Part shown: piece by piece, positions 1 to 7,400 of the stretch
Layout: each line of letters starts with the position of its first letter
Numbering within the stretch: the stretch's first letter is position 1
Assembly (NCBI RefSeq): GCF_030345705.1
Contig: NZ_JAUASW010000002.1
Location: 62,001-126,000, forward strand
Length of the DNA: 64,000 bases
Source of the DNA: Pelomonas sp. SE-A7
GTDB taxonomy: Bacteria; Pseudomonadota; Gammaproteobacteria; Burkholderiales; Burkholderiaceae_C
Reading direction: 5' to 3'
Notes under the pieces: generated by a model
Seen by the model: the letters and a program-made list of their open reading frames with translations, nothing else
Database searches by the model: none
Told to the model about the DNA's origin: nothing
Position numbers and translations under genes: made by a program

Positions 1-2
1 TC

Positions 3-824
3 GATGCCGAGCAGCAGCAGTTGGTGCTCGCCCATGAAGAGGTGCACCAGCGGCGGCGCGACAACCACTGGAACGCGCTTGGCGCCCTGCTGTGCCTGGT
101 CCACTGGTTCAACCCGCTGGCCTGGCTGGCCCTGCGGCGCATGCGCGCCGACCAGGAACTGGCCTGCGACGCCGCCGTGCTGGCCCGTCATCCCGGCCGC
201 GAGGCCGCCTATGGCCGCGCCCTGCTGCTGGCCCAGGCTCCGAATCCCGTCCCCAGCACCGGCCTGCCCTGGGCCAGCTGGCAGTCCACCCATCCCCTGA
301 TCGAAAGGATAGAAATGCTCAAGCAACACAGCGGTTCCGCCGCACGCCGCAAGCTGGGAATGGCCCTGCTGGGCCTGCTGGCCGTGGCCGGCACCGGCAC
401 GGTCCAGGCCCTGCATGCGGATGCAAGGCCCGAAACGGCCAGCATCGAGCTGCGCATGGAGATCGCGGTCACCGACAGCCCGGGCGGCGTCGCCAGAACC
501 CAGCGCAGCCAGCCCACGCTGCGCGTCCATCCGGGCAAGCCGGCGCTGGTGATGTTCAACGGCGCGCCGGACAAGCCATCGGCCGATCAGCTCGCCATCG
601 AGGTCATCGCCGAGGACCTGGGCGACAACAAGGTGAAGCTCTCGCTGGACCTGAAGAAGGGCGACCCCCTGGTCAGCATGGCCAAGCCTCGCCTCGTCAC
701 CAAGGATGGCGTGAAGGCCCTGATCGAGCTCGGCAACAAGGTCGAGTACGGCAGCAAGGACGGCGGCGACATGCTGTCGATCGCCATCACGCCTTCGGTT
801 CTCGCCAAGCCCAAGAAGGACTGA
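3..824 (+). CDS. M56 family (BlaR1/MecR1-like) metallopeptidase, 5' end outside the window
   Basis: The reading frame is already open at base 3, so the N-terminal membrane part lies upstream of the window. The visible part begins with a zincin motif HEEVH inside LAHEEVHQRRRDN. It is followed by the conserved ELACD segment that supplies the third zinc ligand in M56 peptidases. One hydrophobic segment (KLGMALLGLLAVAGTG) then leads into a periplasmic domain of about 140 residues that I do not recognise. M56 proteins are signal-transducing membrane proteases, classically paired with a BlaI repressor; any partner would be upstream, out of sight. The gene ends exactly where the convergent ridA gene ends. 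The family is confident, the ligand sensed is unknown. Confidence 0.85.
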   Translation, partial: DAEQQQLVLAHEEVHQRRRDNHWNALGALLCLVHWFNPLAWLALRRMRADQELACDAAVLARHPGREAAYGRALLLAQAPNPVPSTGLPWASWQSTHPLIERIEMLKQHSGSAARRKLGMALLGLLAVAGTGTVQALHADARPETASIELRMEIAVTDSPGGVARTQRSQPTLRVHPGKPALVMFNGAPDKPSADQLAIEVIAEDLGDNKVKLSLDLKKGDPLVSMAKPRLVTKDGVKALIELGNKVEYGSKDGGDMLSIAITPSVLAKPKKD

Positions 825-1175
825 TCAGAGCGCCGCCTTCACGACGATCTCGACCTTCCATTCCGGCCGCGCCAGCGGCGCGATCACGGTGGCGCGCGGC
901 GGCGCGCTGCCGGCCGCCACCCAGGCATCCCAGGCGGCGTTCATGCCGGGGAAATCGGCCCGGTCGGTGATGAAGATCTGGGCCATCAGGATCCTGCTCT
1001 TGTCGCTGCCGGCACGCTCCAGCAGCTTGTCGATGGCGGCGAGCACCTGGGCCGTCTGGCCGGTGATGTCGGCCGTCGCGTCCTCGGGCACCTGGCCGGC
1101 CAGGTAGGCCACGCCGTTGTGCACGGCCATTTCCGACAGGCGTGCGCCCACGTCGAATCGTTGGATCTCGCTCAT
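825..1175 (-). CDS. RidA family enamine/imine deaminase-like protein
   Basis: This 116-residue protein has the length and pattern of the RidA/YjgF/UK114 family: an N-terminal beta segment (FDVGARLSEM), the VAYLAGQVPED stretch, the central DKLLERAGSDKSRIL helix, and the C-terminal PRATVIAPLARPEWKVEI with the usual arginine. RidA proteins hydrolyse reactive 2-aminoacrylate-type enamines released by PLP enzymes. Variation in the family is wide, so the substrate of this copy is not certain. The start codon ATG overlaps the stop of plsY by 4 nt (ATGA), indicating translational coupling within one operon. I chose this start over longer in-frame extensions because those run back through plsY. Confidence 0.85.
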   Translation of the reverse strand: MSEIQRFDVGARLSEMAVHNGVAYLAGQVPEDATADITGQTAQVLAAIDKLLERAGSDKSRILMAQIFITDRADFPGMNAAWDAWVAAGSAPPRATVIAPLARPEWKVEIVVKAAL

Positions 1176-1900
1176 GGCTTGCTCTTGCCTTTCTTGGCAT
1201 GGTGATGCGAATGGCCCCGGGCCTCGTAGCCCTGGCCATGCGGATGTTTCTTGCTCGTGCCTGAGGCCGGTGCGGCCGCGGCGGCGGTGGCCTTCTGGCC
1301 CAGCTTGCTCTCGGTGCCGTTGAGCAGCTTCTGGATATTGGCCGCATGGCGCCAGACCAGCAGCAGGCTCAGCACCAGGATGGCGAGCACCGTCGGCGAG
1401 GCGCCCCAGATCAGCATCTGGTAGAACGGCGCGAACACGGCCGAGACGATGGCGGCCAGCGAGGAATAGCGCGAGAACCAGGCGATGATGGCCCAGGTCA
1501 GCAGCGTTGCGGCGCCCAGCAGCGGATTGATCGCCAGCAGCACGCCGGCCGCCGTGGCCACGCCCTTGCCGCCCTGGAAGCGAAAGAACACCGGCCACAG
1601 ATGGCCCAGGAAGGCCGCCAGGCCGACCAGCGCCGGTGCATCCTCGCCCAGGCCGAAGCGCTCGCCCCAGATCACCGTGGCCAGCACCGGCAGATAGCCC
1701 TTGAGCGCGTCGAACACCAGGGTCAGGATGGCGGCGACCTTGTTGCCTGAGCGCAGTACATTGGTGGCACCGGGGTTGCCCGAGCCGTAGGAGCGCGGGT
1801 CCGACAGGCCCATGAACTTGCTGACGATGACGGCGAAGGACAGCGAGCCGATCAGGTAGGCGGCCAGGGCCGCCAGCAGCGGGGACAAGGTGTTTTGCAT
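1172..1900 (-). CDS. plsY: Glycerol-3-phosphate acyltransferase PlsY with a His-rich tail
   Basis: PlsY transfers the acyl group of acyl-phosphate to glycerol-3-phosphate, the first committed step of membrane phospholipid synthesis, at the inner membrane. The three PlsY motifs are visible: SYGSGNPGATNVLRSG (motif 1), FLGHLWPVFFRFQGGKGVAT (motif 2, phosphate-binding glycines), and the later membrane segment ending at VWRHAANIQKLLNGTE (motif 3). The protein has 242 residues, against about 200 for typical PlsY. The extra ~40 residues are an Ala-rich linker and a soluble tail rich in His, Lys and Gly (for example GHSHHH). ridA overlaps its 3' end by 4 nt. Confidence 0.95.
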   Translation of the reverse strand: MQNTLSPLLAALAAYLIGSLSFAVIVSKFMGLSDPRSYGSGNPGATNVLRSGNKVAAILTLVFDALKGYLPVLATVIWGERFGLGEDAPALVGLAAFLGHLWPVFFRFQGGKGVATAAGVLLAINPLLGAATLLTWAIIAWFSRYSSLAAIVSAVFAPFYQMLIWGASPTVLAILVLSLLLVWRHAANIQKLLNGTESKLGQKATAAAAAPASGTSKKHPHGQGYEARGHSHHHAKKGKSKP

Positions 1901-1941
1901 GGGCCGCTATTCTGCCCTGCCGCCGGGGCCGGCCCGCCGGC

Positions 1942-2580
1942 TCAACTGGCAATGCGCGGCCAGCGCCGCGGGGCCGCACGCCTCAGCCGGAAGACGCCGG
2001 GGTCGTAGGCGCAGGCCAGCAGCAGGGTCGACACCCGCTCATGCCAGAGCCGGCCGAGCCGGGGCAGGTCGTCCTCGGTCAGCTGGCCGGCATCCCAGCG
2101 CGCCAGCACCGCCTGCAGCGGCTCGGCCAGCGGCAGCATGTCCAGGTCGGCCTCGGCATCGACCGCCTGGCCGTTGTCCAGCCGGGTGAAACGCATGGCC
2201 AGCGGCAGGTCCGGCGAGTAGCGCTGCAGGCCGACCCGCGCGAAGCGCCCGGCAATGCCCTTGAAGCCGCTGCCGCCGGCCGCGCCGGTCAGCATCTGCA
2301 CGACGCTGGCCACCACGCCGGTGCTGCCGACCCGGGCATCGTTCCTCAGCTCGACCCGGATGCCGCCACGCTGCGGAAATTCGTCGCCGTAAAGCTCGTT
2401 CAGGGCCCGCCAGGTCAGCCAGTAGCTGGCCGCCACGGTCGGGCAGGAATGGCCGGTCAGGCGCACCACGTCGTCGTAGCCGTACTCGAGGACACCGCCT
2501 TCGGCACAGCCCAGGGCGGCGGCCAGCGGATCGAGCACGCGCAGCCGCGGCACCTGGTCGAAATAGGCGGGGAACTTCAT
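1942..2580 (-). CDS. FmdE-like domain protein of unknown function
   Basis: The 212-residue product carries the motif LTGHSCPTVAASYW near residue 42, which resembles the H-G-H-x-C-P signature of FmdE-like proteins (named after formylmethanofuran dehydrogenase subunit E). In those proteins the His and Cys residues bind a metal. The remainder (GGIRVELRNDARVGSTGVVASVVQ, a Gly-rich turn, then RFTRLDNG) is compatible with an alpha/beta fold but gives no further clue. No signal peptide or membrane helix is visible. The gene stands alone on the minus strand between plsY and a thiamine-diphosphate enzyme. The domain assignment is by motif resemblance only and the function is unknown. Confidence 0.6.
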   Translation of the reverse strand: MKFPAYFDQVPRLRVLDPLAAALGCAEGGVLEYGYDDVVRLTGHSCPTVAASYWLTWRALNELYGDEFPQRGGIRVELRNDARVGSTGVVASVVQMLTGAAGGSGFKGIAGRFARVGLQRYSPDLPLAMRFTRLDNGQAVDAEADLDMLPLAEPLQAVLARWDAGQLTEDDLPRLGRLWHERVSTLLLACAYDPGVFRLRRAAPRRWPRIAS

Positions 2581-2704
2581 GGACGCTATTGACGCATCGG
2601 TGGGCGAATAGCGGCTTGATGCTTCGCAAGCCGCGCCGACCTTGGACTGACCTCCCCATTTCGATCGGGCTGCGCGGCTCTTGGCGGCCGCTCGCAGCGA
2701 GCTT

Positions 2705-4366
2705 TCAGGCCAGCATGGCCTCGGCGGCCGGTGCCGGCATCGACAGGCGCTTCACCGCCGCAACGAAACGCTCCAATGTCGGCGACAGCGCGCCCGGCTC
2801 CAGTCGCACGTCGATCAGCTGGAAGCGGCCCTCGCGCGCCTGGGCCCGGGCGAGCGCCAGGCGCAGCTCGCCGCAGGTGCGCACGCTGTAGCCCTCGCCG
2901 CCCATGCCGGCGGCCATGGCGGCAAAGTCCCATCGGCCACGGTCGTTGTAATTCACGTCGGGCTCGAACACGCGCAGCATCTCCCAGCTCGCATTGTTGA
3001 AGACCAGGACGATGGGGTCGCAACCCAGGCGCGCGGCATTGCCGAGTTCCCAACCGGTCATCTGGAAGGCGCCATCGCCGACCACCACCAGCGGGCGCAG
3101 CCCGGTGGCCAGCTGCAGACCCAGTGCCGCCGGCACCCCATAGCCCATGGTGGCGTAGTAGCCCGGCGCCACCATGGGCGTGGGCAGGAAGTCGACCGCG
3201 GTGAACAGGCAGTCGCCGACGTCGCTCGCCACCGGCATGGGACCGTGCCGCAGCAGCAGCTCGTTGACCGCTTCGGCGATGGCCAGCGGCGTCACCGCTT
3301 CGTCGTCGGCCGCCCGCGGGCCGGGCACCCGGCGCGGGTTGGCATGCCAGGCCGTGGGCCGCGCCGGCACACGCTCCAGCATCGCTTCGACCAGGGCCGC
3401 GATGCCGACCTCGGGATAGACATGGTGGCCCAGCTCGACCTGGCCCTGGTAGACGCGGATCGCATGTCTGAAATCGATGCGCCGCGCCGACACCGCGAAG
3501 TTGGTATCCGACACGATGGCGCCGAGCAGCAGGAGGCCGTCCGAATGCTCGACCAGCTCGGTCAGCGCCGGGTCGCCGGCCAGACCCAGATAGGTGCCGA
3601 GCAGGCGCACGCCGCTGTCGACCAGCAGGCCGCGGCCCATCAGCGTGGTGGCGACCGGGATGTCGAGCCGCCGGGCCAGCTCAGCCACGCGGGCCTCGAT
3701 GCCATGGCGGCGGATCTCGACCCCGGCCATCAGCAGCGGCCGCCCGGCCGAGCGCAGGCGCGCCAGCACCTCGTCGGCACAGGCCGCCAGGCGCTCGGGA
3801 TCGGCCTGTGGCTGACGGCGCGGTGGCACCGCAGCACAGGCCCGCGCCGGCATGTCGCGCGGGATCTCGATGTAAACCGGTGCCGCCTGGTCCAGCGCGG
3901 CGTCCAGCACCCGGGCGATGCGATCCGGCGCGCTGGCCATGTCGTCCAGCCGCACCCGGTCGACCGTCACCTCCTCGAACAGGCGCCACTGCGAATCCAG
4001 CGACTTGACCTGGTGGTGCAGCAAGAGGCCGCTGCTGGCCTCGTGCGCGGCAGGAGCGCCCGACAGGACGACCAGCGGCACCCGTTCGGCATAGGCGCTG
4101 GCCACCGCGTTGATCATGTTCAGCGCCCCCGCCCCATAGGTCACGGCGGCCACGCCGAGGCCGCCTCGCACCCGCGCCGCCGCATCGGCCGCAAAGCCCA
4201 GCGCCGGTTCGTGCGACAGCGTGTGCAGCGGCAGGATGGCGGCCCTCTCGATCTCGCGGAACAGCGGGATCGCGAAGTCGCCGGGGATGCCGAACACCTC
4301 GGTGGCGCCGCGCGCCTTCAGCGCGGCCAACAGTTGCTGCGTCAGGTTCACGCCCGATCCCTCCAT
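2705..4366 (-). CDS. Indolepyruvate/phenylpyruvate decarboxylase-type ThDP enzyme
   Basis: The 553-residue protein has the three domains of the ThDP decarboxylase superfamily. The N-terminal PYR domain contains FGIPGDFAIPLF and the catalytic glutamate in SHEPALGFAADA. The middle domain is Rossmann-like. The C-terminal PP domain has the ThDP/Mg motif GDGAFQMT followed about 25 residues later by NN. The overall pattern matches Azospirillum-type indolepyruvate/phenylpyruvate decarboxylases better than acetolactate synthases, because the FAD-binding middle features are weak. The expected reaction is decarboxylation of an aryl-pyruvate to the aldehyde, relevant to aromatic amino-acid catabolism or indole-acetate production. 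Substrate preference cannot be read from the sequence. It is transcribed away from ubiU. Confidence 0.8.
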   Translation of the reverse strand: MEGSGVNLTQQLLAALKARGATEVFGIPGDFAIPLFREIERAAILPLHTLSHEPALGFAADAAARVRGGLGVAAVTYGAGALNMINAVASAYAERVPLVVLSGAPAAHEASSGLLLHHQVKSLDSQWRLFEEVTVDRVRLDDMASAPDRIARVLDAALDQAAPVYIEIPRDMPARACAAVPPRRQPQADPERLAACADEVLARLRSAGRPLLMAGVEIRRHGIEARVAELARRLDIPVATTLMGRGLLVDSGVRLLGTYLGLAGDPALTELVEHSDGLLLLGAIVSDTNFAVSARRIDFRHAIRVYQGQVELGHHVYPEVGIAALVEAMLERVPARPTAWHANPRRVPGPRAADDEAVTPLAIAEAVNELLLRHGPMPVASDVGDCLFTAVDFLPTPMVAPGYYATMGYGVPAALGLQLATGLRPLVVVGDGAFQMTGWELGNAARLGCDPIVLVFNNASWEMLRVFEPDVNYNDRGRWDFAAMAAGMGGEGYSVRTCGELRLALARAQAREGRFQLIDVRLEPGALSPTLERFVAAVKRLSMPAPAAEAMLA

Positions 4367-4461
4367 CGTTGATCGAGGCGGATTCTGGCGAGCCGGCCGC
4401 GCGCTGGATTTGTGCTGGCTCCACAGGCGGCGCCGGCTGCGCCGGCACAGTGGCGCCCACC

Positions 4462-5469
4462 ATGATTCGCAAACCCGAACTCGTCTGCCCGGCCGGCTCG
4501 CTGCGTGCCCTCAAGCTCGCCATTGATGCCGGCGCCGATGCCGTCTACCTGGGCCTGAAGAACGCCACCAATGCGCGCAACTTCGCCGGCCTGAACTTCG
4601 ACGACGCCCAGCTGCGCGAGGGCGTGGCCTATGCCCATGGCCGAGGTCGCCAGGTCCTGATGGCGCTGAACACCTATGCGCGCGCCGACGACGCCGGGCC
4701 CTGGTACGCGGCGGTCGATGCCGCCGTGCGTCTTGGCGCCGATGCGCTGATCGTCGGCGACATCGCCGTGATGGCCTATGCGCGCCGGGTCCATCCCCAG
4801 CTGCGCCTGCACCTGTCGGTCCAGGCCTCGGCCACCAGCCACGAGGCCATCGCCCTGTATCAGCGGCGCTACGGCATCCAGCGTGCCGTGCTGCCACGCG
4901 TGCTGACGCTCTCCCAGGTCGGCCATGTGTTGCGCCACACCGGCGTCGAGATCGAGGTGTTCGGCTTTGGCAGTCTGTGCGTGATGGTCGAGGGCCGCTG
5001 CGCGCTCTCGTCCTATGCCACCGGCCAGTCGCCCAACAATGCCGGCGTCTGCTCGCCGCCGGCCCATGTGCGCTGGATCGAGCATCGTGACGGCGTCGAG
5101 GCGCGGCTGAACGGCCTCCTGATCGACCACTACGCGCCGGACGAGGCGCGCGGCTATCCGACGCTGTGCAAGGGCCGCTTCGACGTGGCCGGCCAGCGCG
5201 ACTACGCGCTGGAGGAACCCACCAGCCTCAACACCCTGGCCATCCTGCCCGAGTTGATGCGCCTGGGTGTGAAGGCGATCAAGATCGAGGGCCGCCAGCG
5301 CAGCCCGGCCTACGTCGAGCAGGTGACGCGGGTCTGGCGCCAGGCCATCGACGCGGCGGCGGTGGCGCCCGATCGCTTCCGCGTCGATCCCGGCTGGACC
5401 GCCGCCCTGGGCCACCTGGCCGAGGGCCAGCAACACACATTGGGCGCCTACGACCGCCCCTGGCGCTGA
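4462..5469 (+). CDS. ubiU: O2-independent ubiquinone hydroxylation protein UbiU (U32 family)
   Basis: This U32 peptidase-like protein (335 residues) starts MIRKPELVCPAGSLRALK, typical of UbiU/YhbU. The Fe-S cysteine positions are visible: C in FGFGSLCVMVEGRC, then C in NNAGVCSPP, then C in YPTLCKGRF. UbiU and UbiV form a heterodimer, each with a 4Fe-4S cluster, that hydroxylates the ubiquinone ring without oxygen using prephenate as hydroxyl donor. The start was set at the ATG directly before IRKPEL; an upstream in-frame ATG at 4369 would add residues that do not fit the family. ubiV follows after 11 nt. Confidence 0.93.
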   Translation: MIRKPELVCPAGSLRALKLAIDAGADAVYLGLKNATNARNFAGLNFDDAQLREGVAYAHGRGRQVLMALNTYARADDAGPWYAAVDAAVRLGADALIVGDIAVMAYARRVHPQLRLHLSVQASATSHEAIALYQRRYGIQRAVLPRVLTLSQVGHVLRHTGVEIEVFGFGSLCVMVEGRCALSSYATGQSPNNAGVCSPPAHVRWIEHRDGVEARLNGLLIDHYAPDEARGYPTLCKGRFDVAGQRDYALEEPTSLNTLAILPELMRLGVKAIKIEGRQRSPAYVEQVTRVWRQAIDAAAVAPDRFRVDPGWTAALGHLAEGQQHTLGAYDRPWR

Positions 5470-5480
5470 GGACTGTATTC

Positions 5481-6392
5481 ATGAGCCTTCCCTTTGCGCT
5501 GAGCATCGGCCCGCTGCTGTACTTCTGGCCGCGCGAGACCTTGCTGCATTTCTATGCCGGCGTCGCCGAGTCGCCGGCCACCACCGTGGTGCTGGGCGAG
5601 ACCGTCTGCGCCCGTCGCCACGAGATGAAGCTGGCCGATTGGCTGGATCTCGGCCGCGACCTCGCCGCCGCCGGCAAGGAGGTGCTGCTCGCGACCCAGG
5701 CGCTGATCGAGTCCGAGGCCGACCTGCGGCTCCTGCGTCGCATTGCCGAGCAGAGCGAGTTCGGCATCGAGGCCGGCGACGCCTCGGCCCTGAACCTGCT
5801 CGAGCAGGCCGGCCTGCCCTTCGTGCTGGGTCCTCACATCAATGTCTACAGCCGCGCCGCGCTGCAGGAATACCAGGCCATGGGAGCGACGCGCTGGGTC
5901 GCGCCGGTCGAGCTGTCGTTGGACGCGGTGGGACAGGTCAATGCGGGAGGTACTGCGTTGCCGACCGAGGTCTTTGCGCATGGCCGCCTGCCGCTGGCTT
6001 TCTCGGCGCGCTGCTTCACAGCGCGCCATCACCGCCTCAGCAAGGACCAGTGCGAGTTCCGCTGCCGCGACGATGCCGACGGCCTGCTGCTGTCGACCGG
6101 CGAGGGCCAGCCCTTCCTGGTGCTCAACGGCATCCAGACCCAGTCGGCCGCCACCCAATGCCTGTTGGGCGAGCGCGAGCGCTTGCAGGCCGCCGGCGTG
6201 AGTCGGCTGCGCCTGTCTCCGGCGGCGGGCAACTTCGAGCGGGTGATCGCAGCCTTCGACGCGGTCATGAACCAGGGCGCGCCGGTGGCCGCCTGGTTGC
6301 AGGAACTGGCCGCGGGGGCGCCGCCGGGCGGACTCGCCAACGGCTTCGCCCATGGCGAACCGGGCCTGGCCTGGCGATGGAGGGCCGCATGA
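5481..6392 (+). CDS. ubiV: O2-independent ubiquinone hydroxylation protein UbiV (U32 family)
   Basis: The 303-residue partner of UbiU begins MSLPFALSIGPLLYFWPRE and carries the family's ETVCARRHEMK element. Cluster-type cysteines occur in SARCFTARHHRLSKDQC, in CEFRC, and near TQCLL, consistent with the four cysteines of UbiV's 4Fe-4S cluster. UbiU-UbiV act in anaerobic ubiquinone synthesis. The ATG at 5481 lies 11 nt after the ubiU stop; the longer in-frame extension from 5166 lies inside ubiU and was rejected. Translation is probably coupled across ubiUVT. Confidence 0.93.
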   Translation: MSLPFALSIGPLLYFWPRETLLHFYAGVAESPATTVVLGETVCARRHEMKLADWLDLGRDLAAAGKEVLLATQALIESEADLRLLRRIAEQSEFGIEAGDASALNLLEQAGLPFVLGPHINVYSRAALQEYQAMGATRWVAPVELSLDAVGQVNAGGTALPTEVFAHGRLPLAFSARCFTARHHRLSKDQCEFRCRDDADGLLLSTGEGQPFLVLNGIQTQSAATQCLLGERERLQAAGVSRLRLSPAAGNFERVIAAFDAVMNQGAPVAAWLQELAAGAPPGGLANGFAHGEPGLAWRWRAA

Positions 6393-6462
6393 GCTACGCA
6401 CGGCTGCCCGAAGAGGCTCATTCCCGCTTGGCGGGACGGCGCGCAGCGCCCAGGGTGCCCCA

Positions 6463-6885
6463 ATGAACGCCGCCCTGCCTCCGCTGCTGATGGACCTGCA
6501 GGCGCGGCTGCGGCCACTGGTCGCGCGCCTGCCGATGGAGCCGCCGGCCTTCTTGCTGGCTGCGGCGCTGAACCGGCTGCTGCTGCCGCGGCTGGACGCG
6601 GCGGCCCGCGGTCCGCTGTCGGGCCGGGCCGTGCAGGTCGACGTCAGCGACCTGGGCCTGTCGCTGAAGCTGCAGCTCGGCCCGCGCGGCTTTGCGCCGG
6701 CCTCGCGCGAGGCCGCGATTGCACTGCGAATCGTCGCCGAGGCGCCCAGCTACTGGCGCCTGCTGCGCGGCAGCGATGACGCCGACCGTCTGTTCTTCGA
6801 ACGCGCCCTGGTGATGGAGGGCGATACCGAGATGGGCCTGGTGCTGAAGAACACGCTGGACGCGATCGGCCCGCTCTGGGCCTGA
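6463..6885 (+). CDS. ubiT: Ubiquinone accessory protein UbiT (SCP2 domain)
   Basis: A 140-residue SCP2-type lipid-carrier protein. The pattern LPMEPPAFLLAAALNRLLLP near the N-terminus, followed by the beta-sheet DVSDLGLSLKLQLG and the ending LFFERALVMEGDTEMGLVLKNTLDAI, matches UbiT/YhbT. UbiT is thought to hold the hydrophobic quinone intermediates during O2-independent ubiquinone synthesis. It is the third gene of the ubiUVT cluster, about 70 nt after ubiV. An in-frame ATG at 6352 overlaps ubiV and gives a non-homologous leader, so ATG 6463 was chosen. Confidence 0.9.
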   Translation: MNAALPPLLMDLQARLRPLVARLPMEPPAFLLAAALNRLLLPRLDAAARGPLSGRAVQVDVSDLGLSLKLQLGPRGFAPASREAAIALRIVAEAPSYWRLLRGSDDADRLFFERALVMEGDTEMGLVLKNTLDAIGPLWA

Positions 6886-6886
6886 C

Positions 6887-7381
6887 TCAGTCGGCCAGCG
6901 CGCATTGCACCGGCCGGGCCTGCAGGAGCTCGACCAGCAGCCGGGGCTCCAGCCCCACCAGGTAGCCGCGCCGGCCGCCGTTGATGCAAATCCTCGGCAG
7001 GGCGAGGATGCCCTCTTCCACGTAGACCGGCATGGGCTTGCGAATGCCGAACGGCGAGGTGCCGCCGACCTGGTAGCCGCTGTGGCGCTGCGCCACATCG
7101 GGCTTGCAGGGCTCGACCTTCTTGCAGGGGATCTGGCGCGCCAGCTCCTTGACGCTGACCTGGCGGTCGCCATGCATCAGCACGATCAGCGGCTGGGCCT
7201 TCTCGTCCTGCATCACCAGGGTCTTGACCACGGCATGCTCGTCCACGCCCAGCTGGCGCGAGCTTTCGGCCGTGCCGCCATGCTCGACGTAGTCGTAGAC
7301 ATGCTCGCTGAACGCAATCTTGTGGCGGCGCAGGAACTGGGTGGCCGGGGTCTCGCTGATGTGGGTGCTTTTCTTGCTCAT
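6887..7381 (-). CDS. ybaK: YbaK/EbsC-type Cys-tRNA(Pro) deacylase
   Basis: The 164-residue protein has the YbaK domain: RHKIAFSEHVYDYVEHGGTAES, the central QLGVDEHAVVKTLVMQDE with its conserved lysine, and GGTSPFGIRKPMPVYVEE. YbaK hydrolyses Cys-tRNA(Pro) formed by mischarging of prolyl-tRNA synthetase, an editing step in trans in the cytoplasm. It is convergent with ubiT, whose stop codon is 1 nt away. The start ATG at 7381 gives MSKKSTHISETPATQF, the usual N-terminus; an upstream in-frame extension overlaps the end of the diguanylate cyclase gene. Confidence 0.9.
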   Translation of the reverse strand: MSKKSTHISETPATQFLRRHKIAFSEHVYDYVEHGGTAESSRQLGVDEHAVVKTLVMQDEKAQPLIVLMHGDRQVSVKELARQIPCKKVEPCKPDVAQRHSGYQVGGTSPFGIRKPMPVYVEEGILALPRICINGGRRGYLVGLEPRLLVELLQARPVQCALAD

Positions 7382-7400
7382 CGGGAAAAGGGCTTCGGAT

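Noticed and set aside
2581..2704. Possible small gene between the FmdE-like and decarboxylase genes
   Set aside because: Only shadow frames cross the 124 nt, none with a ribosome site or recognisable product.
2681..4372. Long open frame on the plus strand antisense to the ThDP decarboxylase
   Set aside because: It is a GC-codon shadow of a well-supported gene, with a composition rich in H, Q, R and A and no known domain.
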